Source: Erythrocercus mccallii (lineage: Eukaryota; Chordata; Aves; Passeriformes; Dicruridae). From it: a stretch of 64,000 bases of DNA. Positions 11,401 to 26,400 of this stretch are shown one piece after another (positions within the stretch are counted from its first letter, which is position 1; every line of letters starts with the position of its first letter). The stretch is from contig VZRG01000288.1 in assembly GCA_013397435.1 (NCBI GenBank), positions 222,349 to 286,348 of the forward strand. Reading direction: 5' to 3'. The notes under the pieces are model-generated. The model saw only the letters and a program-made list of their open reading frames with translations, ran no database searches and was not told where the DNA came from. The position numbers were made by a program, and so were the translations under genes.

Positions 11401-14400
11401 AAAATCAATTATCTTAATATTCCAAACAACAAGTTATTCACCAATTCCTTTCTAACCACACATCAGACAAAAGCAAGAGGGAAGGTGAACAGCCAGTGCT
11501 CCCAGGTCACTTACCCAGCAGAAGTATCTTCACCATCCAGCTTTGCATCTGCTGTCTTTTGACTTGTTTCTAATTCCACAATAATTTTGTCTATCTGACC
11601 AATCATTCGGTTCACTCTCTTTGTCAGTCGCTTGCTTGCCTTTGACTCTTCCACTGCCTCTTCCTCACCAGTTTTAGAAAGCTCCTTTATCTCTTGCAAA
11701 TCCTAAAATAAATGGTCAAGAGCAAGAAAAGCTTTTGCTGATATGAATTTGCAATAACAGACACTGACTTCAACCAGCATTTCAAGACAGGAGCCATTTG
11801 ATGAAATACAAGTATAGAGACATACAAAGCCAGATGGAATTAGAACAATAGATTCTAACACTGCTGCCTTTTTCACGCACCCCTTAAACGTTATTTTCCA
11901 CACCTTTCATAAAGCTGGATAAGGTTCATTTTACTTGGAAGTTTCTATAATAGTGACATCTACACTTGCTAAGAAAGAACTGCAGCATGCAGCAGTCAGT
12001 CAGTTCCTGTTACCCCAGTCACTCTGGGAACAAGAGCAGGAACAGGATTCTCATCTGCTGGGAATTACTCCAGTGATAATAATTAGGCTTTGAACATGTT
12101 ACACAAATGAGGCTCTGCACTGTCACTTACGAAGTTCATTCACTCAGCTTCCAACTTCAGACTAACAGACAACCAAGAAAGATTATCTTTAAATTTGTGG
12201 ATCATTTCTGCTAAAACTAAACATGAACAGAAAAAGAACTTCCATGCCCCATTCTTCACCTCATTATACTCCTGGATATCATCCTTCAATTCCTCAAGCT
12301 CCTCCTTTTCCTTTGTCAGTGATTTTTTCTGTTCCTGCAGCTTGGTGCAAGCATCACTCAGCACATCAATCTCCTCCTTGGTGATTTCCTCACCCTGTAC
12401 AGAAAACATACACAAATGAGTGAAAGGCACATTTGTGATCTTCCTCCGATATTTTCAGTCTTTTAGAAGAAAAGAGACTCAAGATTATTTTTCCATGTTT
12501 GGAGTCACTACTATCACATAGTCATTTTGAGGCTAGTACAAAGACTTTAAATGGTAAGGCAGTTAATTTGCTATGGTACACTATTTTTTGAAGTGTGCCA
12601 GAAATAAGTTCAGCTAATGTGACTGATTATGTGAGTTTTGGCTATTGAAATTCCATACCTAATCATTTTATTTTAGAATGTTTTACTTCATTCATTCCTG
12701 GGTTAAGCAATTAAAACAACTGAGAAACAATTCACCATGTACAGGGAAAGATAAATTACACCAAATAATTGTAAAGTTTGGAAAGTTGAGCTGTAGATAA
12801 GTTATCTTCAATAACCTCTGTGACAATGAGGATGAACATCCACAGTTTGTCTCTTGAAAAGCTAGGAATAAAATATACACAGGCCCATTCCATCTACAGA
12901 TAGTGCAAGTGCCCCCCAAAACAGGTATATTAATTTCAATAATGCAGATAGAAAAGGAGATGCTCTGAGATGTTTTGTGCTGACTTCAGCTTCTGCATTG
13001 ATGAATTTTCTATCCACTGTTGTTTTTAACTGACAGAATGTGGTGAGAGGGTAAAAAGTGAAGGGCAGAGAAGCAATTTATCATGATTCTCACAGGAATG
13101 TTCTGAATATTTACATTCAAAAGTATGAAAACGTGTAGTTATCCAGATTACCTTAATGCCTTCCAGCACTGGTGCTGTATCTATCAGTGCCTCTGAGTGC
13201 ACTGCTGCACCTGCCCGTGCCAGTTCTGGTTCAGTATCCATTGCCACCTGGCTTTTTTTAGCTTGCAGAACAGTTGCTTCAAGATCTGCTGCTGGTTCCA
13301 CTGCTTTCTAAATTTAAAACACCTCATAAAGTTTCATTTAAAACAACCAAAACATTAGCTGTATTAGCATCCGTAAAGAAATTACTTGAAAATAGAAATA
13401 GTTGCAGAAGTAGACACACACATTTTTATGAGAAGAGGTTAAAAATCTACAACATATTATGTGGTTTCACATTAACATATCCACTTGTATTTAAAGAACT
13501 ATTTCTGTGAGCTCCTGAGGCTTAATTCACTAATAAAGCAGGCCAGCAGCTTTTATAGTCAAATGTTATACAACAACATTATCAGGTTAATGACAAATAG
13601 AGCCAAAGATAAGAACATTTAAAATATGGGGTGCAGAAAATTTAAAAAAAAAACCAAACAAAACCACTACCTTTACTACAGAAAAGGAAGTCTTCTCTTA
13701 CTGCTTTAATTAAGAAGGAAGAGAAATCAAAGATAAGTAAGACTGAGCCAACATTTTATAGTAAACTCTTGTGTTGCAGTCAGTTTAAATATTCTTTCAC
13801 ATCTTCCATATGTGGATTTAAAGTCCAGTCTCTTGCAGACAATATCCAGAGCAGAGGCATTAACTCATAACATGATAGTTTTCACATCACTTGACATTTA
13901 CTTCTCAATAGTTGTGAGCAGAACTTACCATGGCTGCAACTTCAAGGGTTTCTTTGGCTTTCTCTGCAGCTTCAGACATTTTCTTTTCTTCATTTTCTTT
14001 TCTGATGGCTTCCTCTTCCTGAAGTGTTGCTTCCAGCCGCACTTTGTTATCTATTTTTTCACCTTCAACTTCTGCCACTTTCACTTGAGCCTCTTTGGCC
14101 TAAAAATAACAGAAGTAGTCTAATAGAAGTGTGTATATATACATAAAGGTATGGCTGCACAATATAAGTTTAGATATTCTGATTGACATAGGTAGTACAG
14201 GTATGCTAGTGAAGAAAGTCAAAGCTCCTGAACGTTACCCTATTTTTGCACTTCTCTGAAAAGGATGACTCTCTTTCTTGAGAAAGTTTTCAGGTTTGGT
14301 AGAAACGTGAACTTTCCATCCTGAAATCATACACGTTCTTCATTCTCTTTCTCTCAAGACTACCAACAATCTACTCTCATAATTTCTCTCCCTACATAAC

Positions 14401-17400
14401 ATCATGTATTTTCAAGTATTAATGTCTTTATATGGCCTGAAGCATTCATTGGTTTTTTGAAAGTGAAAGGTGTATTCTAAATCTTCTTATGTTATTACTG
14501 TCTGCTGTCATGTAATCCAATATTGCCCTGCGTTTGCTTTATCCCCATACTTCTCCACATACAACACAACTTCTGTGTTTGAAGGTCACTCAAACCTATC
14601 TATGATTTAGTTTTTCAAGGAAAAGCAAGGAACTGAAAAGAACATGTACTTGTCTGGATGGATTTTCAGTCATGACACTGAAAGTTACACACTATGTCCA
14701 TCAATACTTACAGCACTGTCTGGTAGTGTCTGAAGGGTTGTTTTGAGCTGATCAGCTGGAGAAAGGGTATCTGGAAGATACATGGCTCTGGATAAAATAA
14801 GCAACGAAGTAGGAATTTCCTGGTTCAGGTGCAGATCTAACCACTGTAAGTGCAATACAAAACACAAGTCTTCAATTTCAGGATGTTTTATTCTTTTTTA
14901 CAGATAAAATCAAGCAGAAGTAAACACAATTTCTTTTACCATTATTTGTCAGTCAATATCCCAGCACAGGAACTACAGACCATAACCAGCTACAAATTAC
15001 AGCCATTGCAATGACATATAGGAAGATATGTATTGTTTGAAGAAGTATTTCAATAAATATTGAATGAGTATTTGAAGAAGTGGTTTGTTTCACGTGCATC
15101 TTAAAATCACAGAACTGTTTGGGTTAGGTTAAAGGTCATCCATTTAGTTCCAACCCCCTGCCATGGGCAGGGACACCTTCCACTAAACTGACACTCAGAG
15201 CTCCATTCAGTCTGGCCTTCCACACCTCCAGGGATGGGGAGTCCACATCTCTGGGCAACCTGTGCCAGTGTTGCACCACCCTAACAGAAAAGAATTTCTT
15301 CCTAATATCTAATATACACCTGCCCTCCTTCAGCTTAAGGCCATTCCCCCTTGTCCTATCACTACATGTCCTTGTGAAAAGTCCCTCTCCAGCTTTCCTG
15401 TAAGCCCCCTTTAGGTACTGAAGGTGCTATAAGGTGTCCCTGGAGCTTTCTCTTCTCCAGGCTGAACAACCTCAACTCTCTCAGCCCATCTTCATAACAG
15501 AGGTGCTTCAGGCTCCTGTAACCAAATTAGTGGCCTCCTCTAGACGTGTTTCAATAGACTTTTCTCTAAACCAGGTAACACCAAGAGACAACTGATCTAC
15601 TTGGTGAAAACTTCCTTAGAGCAAAATAATAACTGACAAGACAAACTTTCAAAATTGCAAACATATTTTGGATATGTTTAAATTTAAGCATCTATCTGCA
15701 TCATCAAAACATGATGGTCAAAAGGCAGCAACCCACAGCTACTATATACTTACAAAATGCACGTGACAAAAGCTTATTAAGAAGAAAGGGTGTTTTAACC
15801 AAGCCTTTCATGACAACAGAATCAAAATGACTTCTTGGAATCAGGACAAAAATCAGAGCATCAGAGCTAACAACTGGAATTAGGTCTGTGTATTCAGTCT
15901 TGCAAAACAATACCTGTTTAAGCTGTTCCTTGAGACGCTCCTCTGTCACACCGAGAGCTCTCATCCCTCGGGCACGACAAGCTGCCTGCAGTTCTTTAAC
16001 AGTCAGGGTATCAACTCCCTCTTCAGCAATCATCTGCACAATGGAAAGGAAATTTGACCACGTTAGAGCTCAAAACAGAAGCACCACCAGCACTGCACAG
16101 CCACGTTTTACAACAGCCACTAGAGGCTGCTGCGGTAACATAAAACAGCCTCAGCTGCTCCTGCATGGCCAGCCAACCTCTAAGCTGATATTTCTTTCAG
16201 CTCCCTCACAAATTATAGTTTCACAGAAATGTTTTTCTTTGTGATATAATTATTTTCCTTTCAATTAATGGTAGATTAAAGAAAGGTCAGTTTTTTCTTA
16301 ACAAATAAGGATACTTCTGATATTAAGCTCTTCAAGCATTTTTATTCAAACATTTTAAAAGCAAGACAATTAAAACAAAAAAGGAAAAACAAACATGCAT
16401 ATATCCACACACACTCACTACTGTTATGTCAAAATTATTACCCAGTGCCTATTCAGAATGACTCACCTTGTCATCTGCTTTTATGCTCCTCAACCTCATT
16501 GTCAGCTGGAAGCGGAGAAAGTTATTTGTCCCAATTGACTGAAGTTCCAACAGTTTACAAAGTGCCACCAGCTGAGGCCTGGTCAGATTGTCCAGCGTCA
16601 ACTCATCTTCAAACAGTTTAGAGAACCTTAAGATCTCCTCATTACTGGGTCTTTCACCAGTTTCCCTGATCTGTGAGAAAAAAACAAACAGATAACAAAA
16701 TTTTTCAAAGCAAATGTTATGGTTGGTTGCATTATTTTTAATAAAAACACTCTCCTCGTTTGTCAAGCACTTTGCAACAGTTTTGGGATAAGAAATAGCA
16801 CATAAGGAAGCAATGAAAGAAGTTTTTAAAAATACAACTTACTTAGGCAAAAGAATTGATGCTGTTGACAGTTTCCAACAACACTACATAATGTACTTAA
16901 GATAAAACTAACAAAACAAAAAAAATTAGATGCACCTGTACACTATGGAGCAGGTCTAGCTGAATCACACTGCCATGAGATACCTCAAGAAATACATATA
17001 TATACCTTTAAGTTAATAAATAGTTGCTACAGGAGTCGCACTGGCAGGTATTTGTTCTGGTACCATACTTACTAAGCACAGAAACACATAAGATAAAGAT
17101 AGGCAGATAAAGTAATAATTCACTCAATGACAAAAATTTTGCAACACCGGTATCCCCACAAAACACATGGAGATTTTTTTTTTATTTGCAAAATTAACTA
17201 CCTGCTTCTCTCCGCACCACATTTGTTACAATACTCTCTTGCTTTCAATTCTTAGATGTTCTGCAGCACCTCAGTGCAAATGTTTTTGTACTTGAAGTTA
17301 TTCCAAAGTATAAAGCACTGTTTGGGAAATGACTCTGTATTCTTTGTGGTGGCAGGTTCTATGTAGCTGCTTGTACAAATGCAAAGTTAAGCTTTCCAGT

Positions 17401-20400
17401 GATGTGTTGCCAATGACGTCCCAGTCATTAAATCCAATTACTGGAAGCTGAAATAACAGTTCAAAGTAGGAAAAAAATTCCCTAGTCTCATCAGGTCACA
17501 GTAAAGCATTATCACCTGTATACATGTTGATTTTTCTATTTTAAGTATGTCACCAAAAGCTTATTAGTGACATCACTGCGTCAAAACTCTACAGAACTTA
17601 CAATTAAGTAGTTCCAGTCACTTAACATCTTCAGTCTAATCACAGATACAAAAAAACCCCATTTCCCAATACCTCTACTTTTTTTAAATCCTGTAAAGAA
17701 AACATAAAACTAGGTGATATCAAGTACAGTTTGAAAACCTAATATTTGAAAACCTGTACCGCCTGGTTTATCACGCCTGTCTATCTTACCCGCAAACTCA
17801 AATATTTTAGTGAACAGCTACTGAGAATAGGAAAAGAAAAAATCAGGAGACAAGATGGCTTTGAGCCCATTAACCTCCAGGATACTTTAGTAGAGAAACC
17901 ATCTTGAAGAAAGAAAGGTCAAAGGCCTTGTTGTCCCACTTCACCAGTGCCTTCAGCACAGGAGGCAAGAACGGCACTTCAAAAACACAAGAAGTATTTT
18001 CTCCCTTGTTTAAAAATGAATTTTGACAGAGCCAAGCATGTGTTTCTTGAAAGTACAAACTGAAGCTTTCTACTATGTCACTAGCTACAAAGCAACAGAG
18101 ACAAATTCTGGAATTATACACCAGACATGTTAAGCCTGTAATCAATGGTTCTTGTAGCATCAAATATTTTGCTGCAAAAGAAGCAAAAAGGTGGGAAACA
18201 TTTAAGCTTCTTCTTGCTCTGACATTTATTATCTGGTACAGTGAAATGAGATCAATGAAGTCTCTGTGGCACAAATGAGAAATAAAAAACTGTAAAAAGC
18301 ACACCCACACATATAAAATGCAGGGCTTGAAACTTCTTTTTTAGTCATCAGAGGAACTTGGGACTTCCTCCAGCAAATGCAGAGTGAAACATCATTTATT
18401 TCCATGGAAATTAACGGCCAAATGTAAATTCTCAGTAGCAGTTCTTTCAGGAGAAAATGAAATGTTCTGAACGTGAAGCACGGCAGTGGCAAGTTCCCAA
18501 AGCCTGCAGGGGCAGTGCCTCAGCCACTAACTGCTATAACTAACCACCACTTACAGTGTTCTGCAGATTCAAAAGAACAGAAACAGATGACTGCATAGAG
18601 GTTTCAAAGTACATGGACTTTGCAAGAAGTTACTGACTGGCAAAATTTGCCACTATGATTATGTGAGGTGATCTGTGTGGCACTATGAACATCATGTTAT
18701 CACCCCATACTTTATTCTTAGCTCTGACATGCAGGAAAACCTTAAGCTATTTGACAGGGCTTGTAAAGTTCATGTCTGAAACCCCTGGGCTTATGGACCT
18801 TCTTCTGTGCAAATACACACTCTCTCCAAAGGAGGGGATCACTGCCTTTCTTTCAAAAAAGCACCTAGTGATGTTGTTGGCTCCACCTCTTATTCAACAG
18901 CCCCACAATTAAGAGAAACCAGAGAAATAGTGTCCTGAGAAGAGTTAAGAAGGCATTTTTCATCTCTCCAGGGAGTACCTTACTCCCACCTACAGTTTGG
19001 TGAAAGGAAATGCTGTGAAATCTGAAGGCCATTAATGTAGGAGTCAGATGTCTGTGACACTTAAGTCTCTCTGTCAGTAACAAAACTTAAATAGAAAAAT
19101 TTTGCACCAAGCACAGCAACCACATTCTAGTCAGTAAAACAACTGTGAACTTAAAAACTATTTTTACAAACAGAATTAAATTTGACGAAAAAAAATTACT
19201 TTTCCCCCCACCAGTTAGTTCCCATCAGTTATTTAGGAAAGAAGTCTTCTCCTAGGTTTCATATCGCATGCACAAAAAGAGGTCAAAACCTACATGAGTA
19301 ACCACTGAGCATACCATGTTTCATGTTAGAGTGAATTTACTAACAAATAAGTGAACAAGAAGGAAATGAGCAGAAATATAGTGCTTCTAGAATTAGAGTG
19401 TAAAAGCACCAGCTCAAATGCCAAAGTTAAAAATAGGAAAACTTCATAACACTGACAAAAAATAAATTTATCCTAAAAAAACAACTACATCCAGTTTCTT
19501 CAAGTCCAACAAAATAAAGGTATGTGATGATTACCATTGACCAAAAAAACTCACAAAGTTATTTTTTTGTAGGAAAAGAAAATACATTTTCCAAATTTTT
19601 TACCTTTTGAAAGAATGTTGAAAAATCTTTTGTAACATTTCCCTTGGCTGCTTTATTTTTTAAGGCCATCTCCTCGATGGTGTCTTGAAGGAATTTAGCC
19701 AATTCAAGCTTTACTCTCAATTCTTTCTTCAATCTTTCCTCCTGTTAAAAGAAATATTTGTTTTTAAAAGTTCCTGCCAGAAACACATGGACTAAATATC
19801 ACTTCTGCCCCCAGACAAGTTATGTGGAGTAATTCTGGACTTCTGCCATAATATACACATTCCAAGGGGGCATTCACTCTTCCCAAAGATCCCCAAATTA
19901 CACTGAACAAGCTGAAGAGCTCACTATGTGCTCTGAAAGTGAAAACTTGTGGGGCTCTTTTAGTGGGTTTTTACAAAGCTCTAACAATTCTGAGAAAACC
20001 TAATTAGAAGAAATAAAGTTTAAACAAAAAAAAAAGCATAAGAAGCTATTTTAAATATTAAGTAGACATATGAAAAACCTTGTATCAAAGTTTAAGACTA
20101 CAGATGGTAAACGTCTATTTTAATACAATCAGAAAAATAAAATACTTATTTCTCCTTTGTAGGAGTCACAGAAAATGGAAATGAGGATAGCAGAAAAGAC
20201 AAGAGAGGCCTTCAAGTCTGATAGCTTGGCACCTGCACATATAAAAACCAGGATGGCACTGGTTCGTGACTGGATTTTAAAAAGCAAGATCTTCAAAATA
20301 AGATAAGGAAGATAAAAACATTATCCCAATACTGAAAAAAAAGTCCAATTTTTTTAGACTTTTTCTAATTTCTTTACCAAGAAATTTCTAATTTTTTAAA

Positions 20401-23400
20401 AAAATATCACTGGATTATAAATTCAGACCTGCTTACCTTTTTAGACTTTGTCTCAAATGTGGAGGGAAGCATATTAGGGAACAACTTAAGAGCTACTGGA
20501 AGCAAAAATTCCATAAATGGGACAACAAGAAAAACCAAGAAAGGGACCAGGCGAAAAAGATCAGCACATATTCGAAGAAACTGGAATGGAAACAAAAAAT
20601 ATATTGATAAGCTAAAGTTTAAATACTTATTTTAAAAATACTTGACTTGATCATCTAATTATCACTTAGGCTCACATATATATATATTTGCTATAAAGAA
20701 ATTTTAAAATAACACAATAAAAGGACGTGATGAAGTCAGTTTTTAGTGGTTTTTTTCAAGTTGCTATATACCAGAAAGTGCTGGAGTTTCACCAGTTTTC
20801 AACACTATTGAAAGTATTTCAAAAGCCTCACTGTGTCTCAATAGGATTATTGAACAAGTATCTCATTTAAACCTCTTAAAAGCACCTGAAAACAGGAGGT
20901 GGTCATTTGTTGTCATTAAAGCTGCTTAACTTCTTTTATGCATCTTTATTTGTGCTCTACCACTTCTTACATGCATGAGCTACTATGGACTAAGTAATCA
21001 AGAATAAAATGGAAGATCCCTCCCCCTCTGCCTTATAACAATTGCAATGTACATTTAAATCCAGGGTAATGAGCCCAGCTTGGCAGGCTTTTTTTAAAAA
21101 CCACTGCTTTTCCAGAGCAGTAATCCGCTGAAGCAGGCAGTGTTCGTTACTGAATCTTGAACTGCATCAATAAATACTGTCCTTGTGATTTCTGCACACT
21201 CACAAATATATATATATATTAGGCTGTACAGTCTATTATCAAATCTTAGTAATTGAGTGAATATCTTAGTAATATCTTCAGTAATTGTTGAAAGCTTAAT
21301 AACTCAGTTTGTCTCGTGCAGTGAAGATCTTGCGTGACTCTACCTTGTTTTACAAAGGAAAAAACTGGTTGTTGGGAATCCCATGAGTTCCTAAATCATA
21401 GGTACACTGTGGTCTCTACTTCCACAGCACTGTCATTCCACATCAAGATTTGATAAACACAGAGGTGAGTGGCAAAAACTGGCAACATAAAAGCTATTAC
21501 AAAAGTAAACCCATGCTCCCTACTCCAGCCCCTCCCCACAGTTCATGGCAATCAAGGGGAACAGCAGCAACAACCGGCACAGATCCCATGTCCTCAGGAC
21601 TGATTTGCTAGAATACAAAACCTGTAAAATTTCATTCAGAATTTTCTTACCATAAAACCAGCCAAAATCTTAAGCACTACTGTATGTGGAATGCATATGC
21701 TCTACAGATTCAAAGTTTGGCATTTTTCTTTGTATATAAAAAATTCAGTTTCCCAGAAGGGATGCTTTGGTCCATTGTTCACAGGCTCAAGGATTTTTCC
21801 ATTCATTCCAACAACAGAAGGCAAATAACTACCATGGAGTTTAAAAAAAACCCACCACACTTTGGAAGAAAATTTTAAAACTCAGAAATATATTTTCCCT
21901 AAAAAAAAAAAACTTCAAAACATTTCTATAGAGTACAGAGCTCCTATTTTCCCCCAGTCTATTCTCAGACAGTGCGTGCAAGTATTTCTACAAAATCCAT
22001 ATCCAAGGAAGCAGTTTTATCACTGGATTAAGCCAACCTAATGCTAACCTGAGACGAGGTATAAAAAGCCATGTAGGTGCACTGGCAGTCACACCACTGA
22101 TCCAGATAAAACTGACCCATAAATACATACACAGACAAGGGAAAAAGGATCAGTACAAACCACGCGGGGGTGGGGCGGGAGAACTTGATTTAAGCACCAA
22201 GCTTTTCACAGCAGCGCTGTCCTGGATCAGCTTTCACAAATCATGGAACTGCACCCTCGGCTAACTCAAGGAAAACAACTTTATGCAGGAACCTAATACA
22301 ATGGTGTACGATTACACACACAGTATTTGGCAGCACAGCACAAGAACCTTGTGACTACTCTGTATCTGCTGCTACAGCTCCTGTATTCCACTCTTCCTTC
22401 CTCTGCAGGGAAGAGTTTGTAAAGCTGGAGGACTTGCCACAAACTCCTTTGTGTTTGCCACATGTCCTGAATAACCCTGCTGCTGGAGCCAGCACTAGAG
22501 CAGTTTGTTTTTTGAAAGGCAATATCATGTTTTACTTCTCCCTGCCTTCTCTCCTAAGCGTAGATGTGTGACCCTACTGAATCCAAACCCTGACAGCAAT
22601 TGTACAAGCAGAATTTTGGAATTGACTTTTAGTTTACATAAGCAATAGGTCCCTTTGCATTAGCCATGCTGCAATTGCTTGTTCATGTGGTTAGATTACT
22701 TGGATATCTTTCCATTATTGCCTCCAAAGAGGAAGGGAAGGGCAGGCAGAAATAACTCATTTGTCAGTCTGCATGAAGATAAGATTTCTCTAGGACTGTA
22801 GGCTCATGTGCAGCTTAATACTTCTAAAGCAGTATATACTTCAATTTTTATTTTATATCTTTTGAAGTTCAGGACATAATCCAGCACCAAAATGTTAAGA
22901 CTTCTTTAAATCAGTCAGTACACTACAATTTATCATTGAACTGATAAAAAAATGACCTGTGTTAAAACAAACTTGAAATAAGGTTTAAAAAAACCCCAAA
23001 AGGATTTTGTTCAGCTGCAGGCTGGTTTGCTTTTCAGTGACCTTGGGTTCTGAGTCTACTATGCCCTCAATTCTAGAGACAAGATGTCCTCTTCCTCCAA
23101 ATACAGAAAACACAAAACCTAGATTGAGAAACTAAAACTATTTTCTCTACGTCTCCTACACTGGATTTGTATACATATAAACACACACATACATAATTAG
23201 ATAAGAGACAGGTTAACACCAGTGTAAACGCTAATTTATATCTGCAAACAAATAAATGTCCATTTTATTTAAAAAGAGAACTAATACCAGAAGTGAACAT
23301 TTGCATAAAAAAACAAATCCAGGAAGGCCAAATGCCAGATAATTAAACATGAAGAAGACAGCTCTATTGTCACTACATAACAAAATCAAAAGGTAATCAA

Positions 23401-26400
23401 ATGAATAAATTCATCTATTGATGGAATATTAGTGCTGTTTATATAATTTCTCAGAAGTATGGCTCAGTAAACATGAAACAGGCAGAAAAATCAATGGTTC
23501 CAATCCTTGCTTGGCTTTCCAAGTTCCTCAAAGCTCTCAATAAGCCAGTACAAGCCTGAACTGCTACTTCAAGAAGTCCTGCAATCGTCACCTTCCCCTA
23601 TCCTCAGTTACTCTTTCTGGTACTACATAATCCCCTCTCACATCAGCATAAACAGTTTTATTTATTGCTGAGCAACGTCTCAGCTGGATCAGCTACCAAG
23701 CATTCTCTTGTACCAGCCAAGGAAGAGGGCAAAACTGAAGGAGCATGAAGATGCTGAAACCATCAAACAGCACAGTCTGAGAGAAAACCATACCCACCCA
23801 CAAACAGAAACTGCTCCATGTGCCTGTAACCATTTTTGCTACTTATCTAACCTTGTGAATTTAGAAGAACTTTTCATACTGCATTTAAGATGTGATGGGT
23901 TTTAATTACACATCAAAGTGTTCGAATGTGACCAACCTTCATCAGGAAATTATAAAAACAATGAGCAGATACTCATATTTTTGATCTTTTACTGGAAGTT
24001 TTGAGGGCAGAGATGTGAACCCAGCACATTGTGTGTGCAGGTGTACAAACTGCAGAGAGCCACACTGTGCCCACAGGCAGCATTGTGCACTCCTGCCCCA
24101 GAGCACAAACACCTTCTGCTCTCCAGCTTTTCTTCTAGAACATCTTTCCAGCAACAGCTGAAATGTGTTTGTCATGAAGGCAGGAAGACAGACTTGAATT
24201 TTGAATCTTTATAAACTGCTTAAACAACTTGTCCTTAAAAACAGTAAAATGAGAACTGTCAAATCAGCACATTTGACATTTTGCCAATGAACTGAAGTTG
24301 AATATCAATGCATTCTTTACAAAAAAAACCCCAAACTATACCAGCTTAATATTTTGCAGTCTTTTCATATATGAACTTGTATTGAATGTTTTTAAGTATC
24401 CAAATAACTTTCCATTCTAATTAAATATGCCTATTTCAGCCAAAACCTGAAATTACTATTGGAATACATATATATTACCCAAATTTGAAAGCACTCACAT
24501 TTTGCACTCCACATTTCATCTCCCTTTTCATTAAAATTATCAGTTGCATTTTTACAGTTTCATAAATGTAAGCAACATGCCATAAATAAAGGAAATATAT
24601 CTGGGCTAAAATTATTTCAGATATATTTATAACTGAGATAGTACATTACCCATCACGCATTTCAGACTGCAGCTCTTATCCCATTCAAAAGAACCCCATG
24701 AAGCAACAAACAGGAACAGAACTGGCACAGATACAACCTTTACTAGCAGTGTTTTCCCGCTATTTTTCCTGCTGGAGTGAAAAAGCAGATCATATATGGC
24801 ACATGGCTGGGAGCTTGGGAACAAACCACAACTGCTGCCCATGTGACAAAACAGAAGAATCTCTTGGTGTCCCAACAAGAAAATAACAAATTTATCTTCA
24901 ATAATGGGGAACACAGGAAAAAGGTTTTGGGGTAACACCCAAAAATTTTAGTGTCCACATAGTGGGGAAGAAGGAAACACACTAAGGAATTTTAAGGAAC
25001 AGAAGGAATTCTAGGAACAAAAGCCAACAGAAAGAACTAACTGAGTTCTAATAAAACAAAGCAATCACCAAGAACACCCAAAGGAAATTGGTCTTTACTT
25101 AGTACCTGTCTCCGTTCCCGACGAGACAAAGTGTTTCCGTGCAGGATTCTCCAGAGCATCCTCGCAGCTATTTTTGTGTCAATCCACAGCAATCGAAACC
25201 CGTGGTAATAGTGCTTCAGTTCATCCACAATCCTCTGCCCAATTGATTTTTTTACAACTTCCACTTCTGTTGGACTATATACAGGACCTCCTTCTTCCAG
25301 CTTCTTGTTTTTGTCCTTTAAGGACTTTAGTGACTTTTCAACTATAGAGTCATCTTGAAGGGGACGTGAAGAATGCCACCACCTAACTGGAAGGTACTGG
25401 GGACCTAAAACACCCACGGTTGCTAGTGGCGTCCATGAGCCAGAAGAGCTCCTAAGAGTGAAGTGTATTTGTTCAGATCCTTTAGTCCAACAACAGTAGT
25501 GAGCTTTTTTGGAGTAGGCGTAAACAGGAGGGACACTAGTGCAATATTTAAAGTGTACAGTCCTTCAAAAAAAAAAAGCATTCAAGAATTAGCAACAGAT
25601 CATCAGCTATTTCTATATATATGTTTGCACAGATATATATATTTATGTGTTTATAAAACATAAAAGTTGAGAAATATCTACTGCATATTGAAGGGAAAAA
25701 TAATTTTTGACTCTTAAAACCAATGTCTAAACATGAAAAGAACACTTGGCTTTACTTCATGACAAAAAAAAAATTACCCTGCAGGGAATTTTCCTTTGTG
25801 CAACTTTGAAAAGGTAGTTTATTTTACTCCAATTAAATAAAGAGCAGGCACCACCAAATGTGCTTTCCATTTAGAAAGCTACATTTGAAAACTAATATGC
25901 AAATTCATAAGTCACATAAAGTCCCTTCTATTACTTCTTCTGTTTGTGCAAAACACTTAAAAAAAAAAGTAGAAGTTGCATACTTGGGCTAGGTGCTGAG
26001 TCAGAGAATTAGTACCAGAGGAATCTGATTTCATTAGAATTCCTCCCTTACTATCTCCATGCATCCAGTTTTCCTTATTCAGCAGAATCTTTTCTAAAAA
26101 CTTCCATCACAGTACTGAGCTGGGACAGAGAGAACCAACACTCTTCTACCTTGTTCAGAACTTTGTTCCTTTCTTTAATTAAATGTAGACTGAAGTTAGC
26201 AGGGAAGCACTGCTCAAACACCACTAACACTCCTTATATATATGCAGAAGAACCACTTTTTATATTCAGGTAGGATTGTATAATAAAAGATGGGAATAAA
26301 ATAAAATAGTAGATAAAATATTTCATATAAATGAGTTCCATTAGTCTCTCTCAAACTGAAATACTGACATTAAGACATCTACAGGACAGAAATGACTGGG

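Larger units (their letters stand above)
11703..13928 (-). other. LETM1 introns 9-11 (between exons 9 and 12)
   Basis: Three short introns (621, 757 and 557 bases) separated by exons 10 and 11. All are AT-rich and GT-AG with no repeat recognised. Confidence 0.85.
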
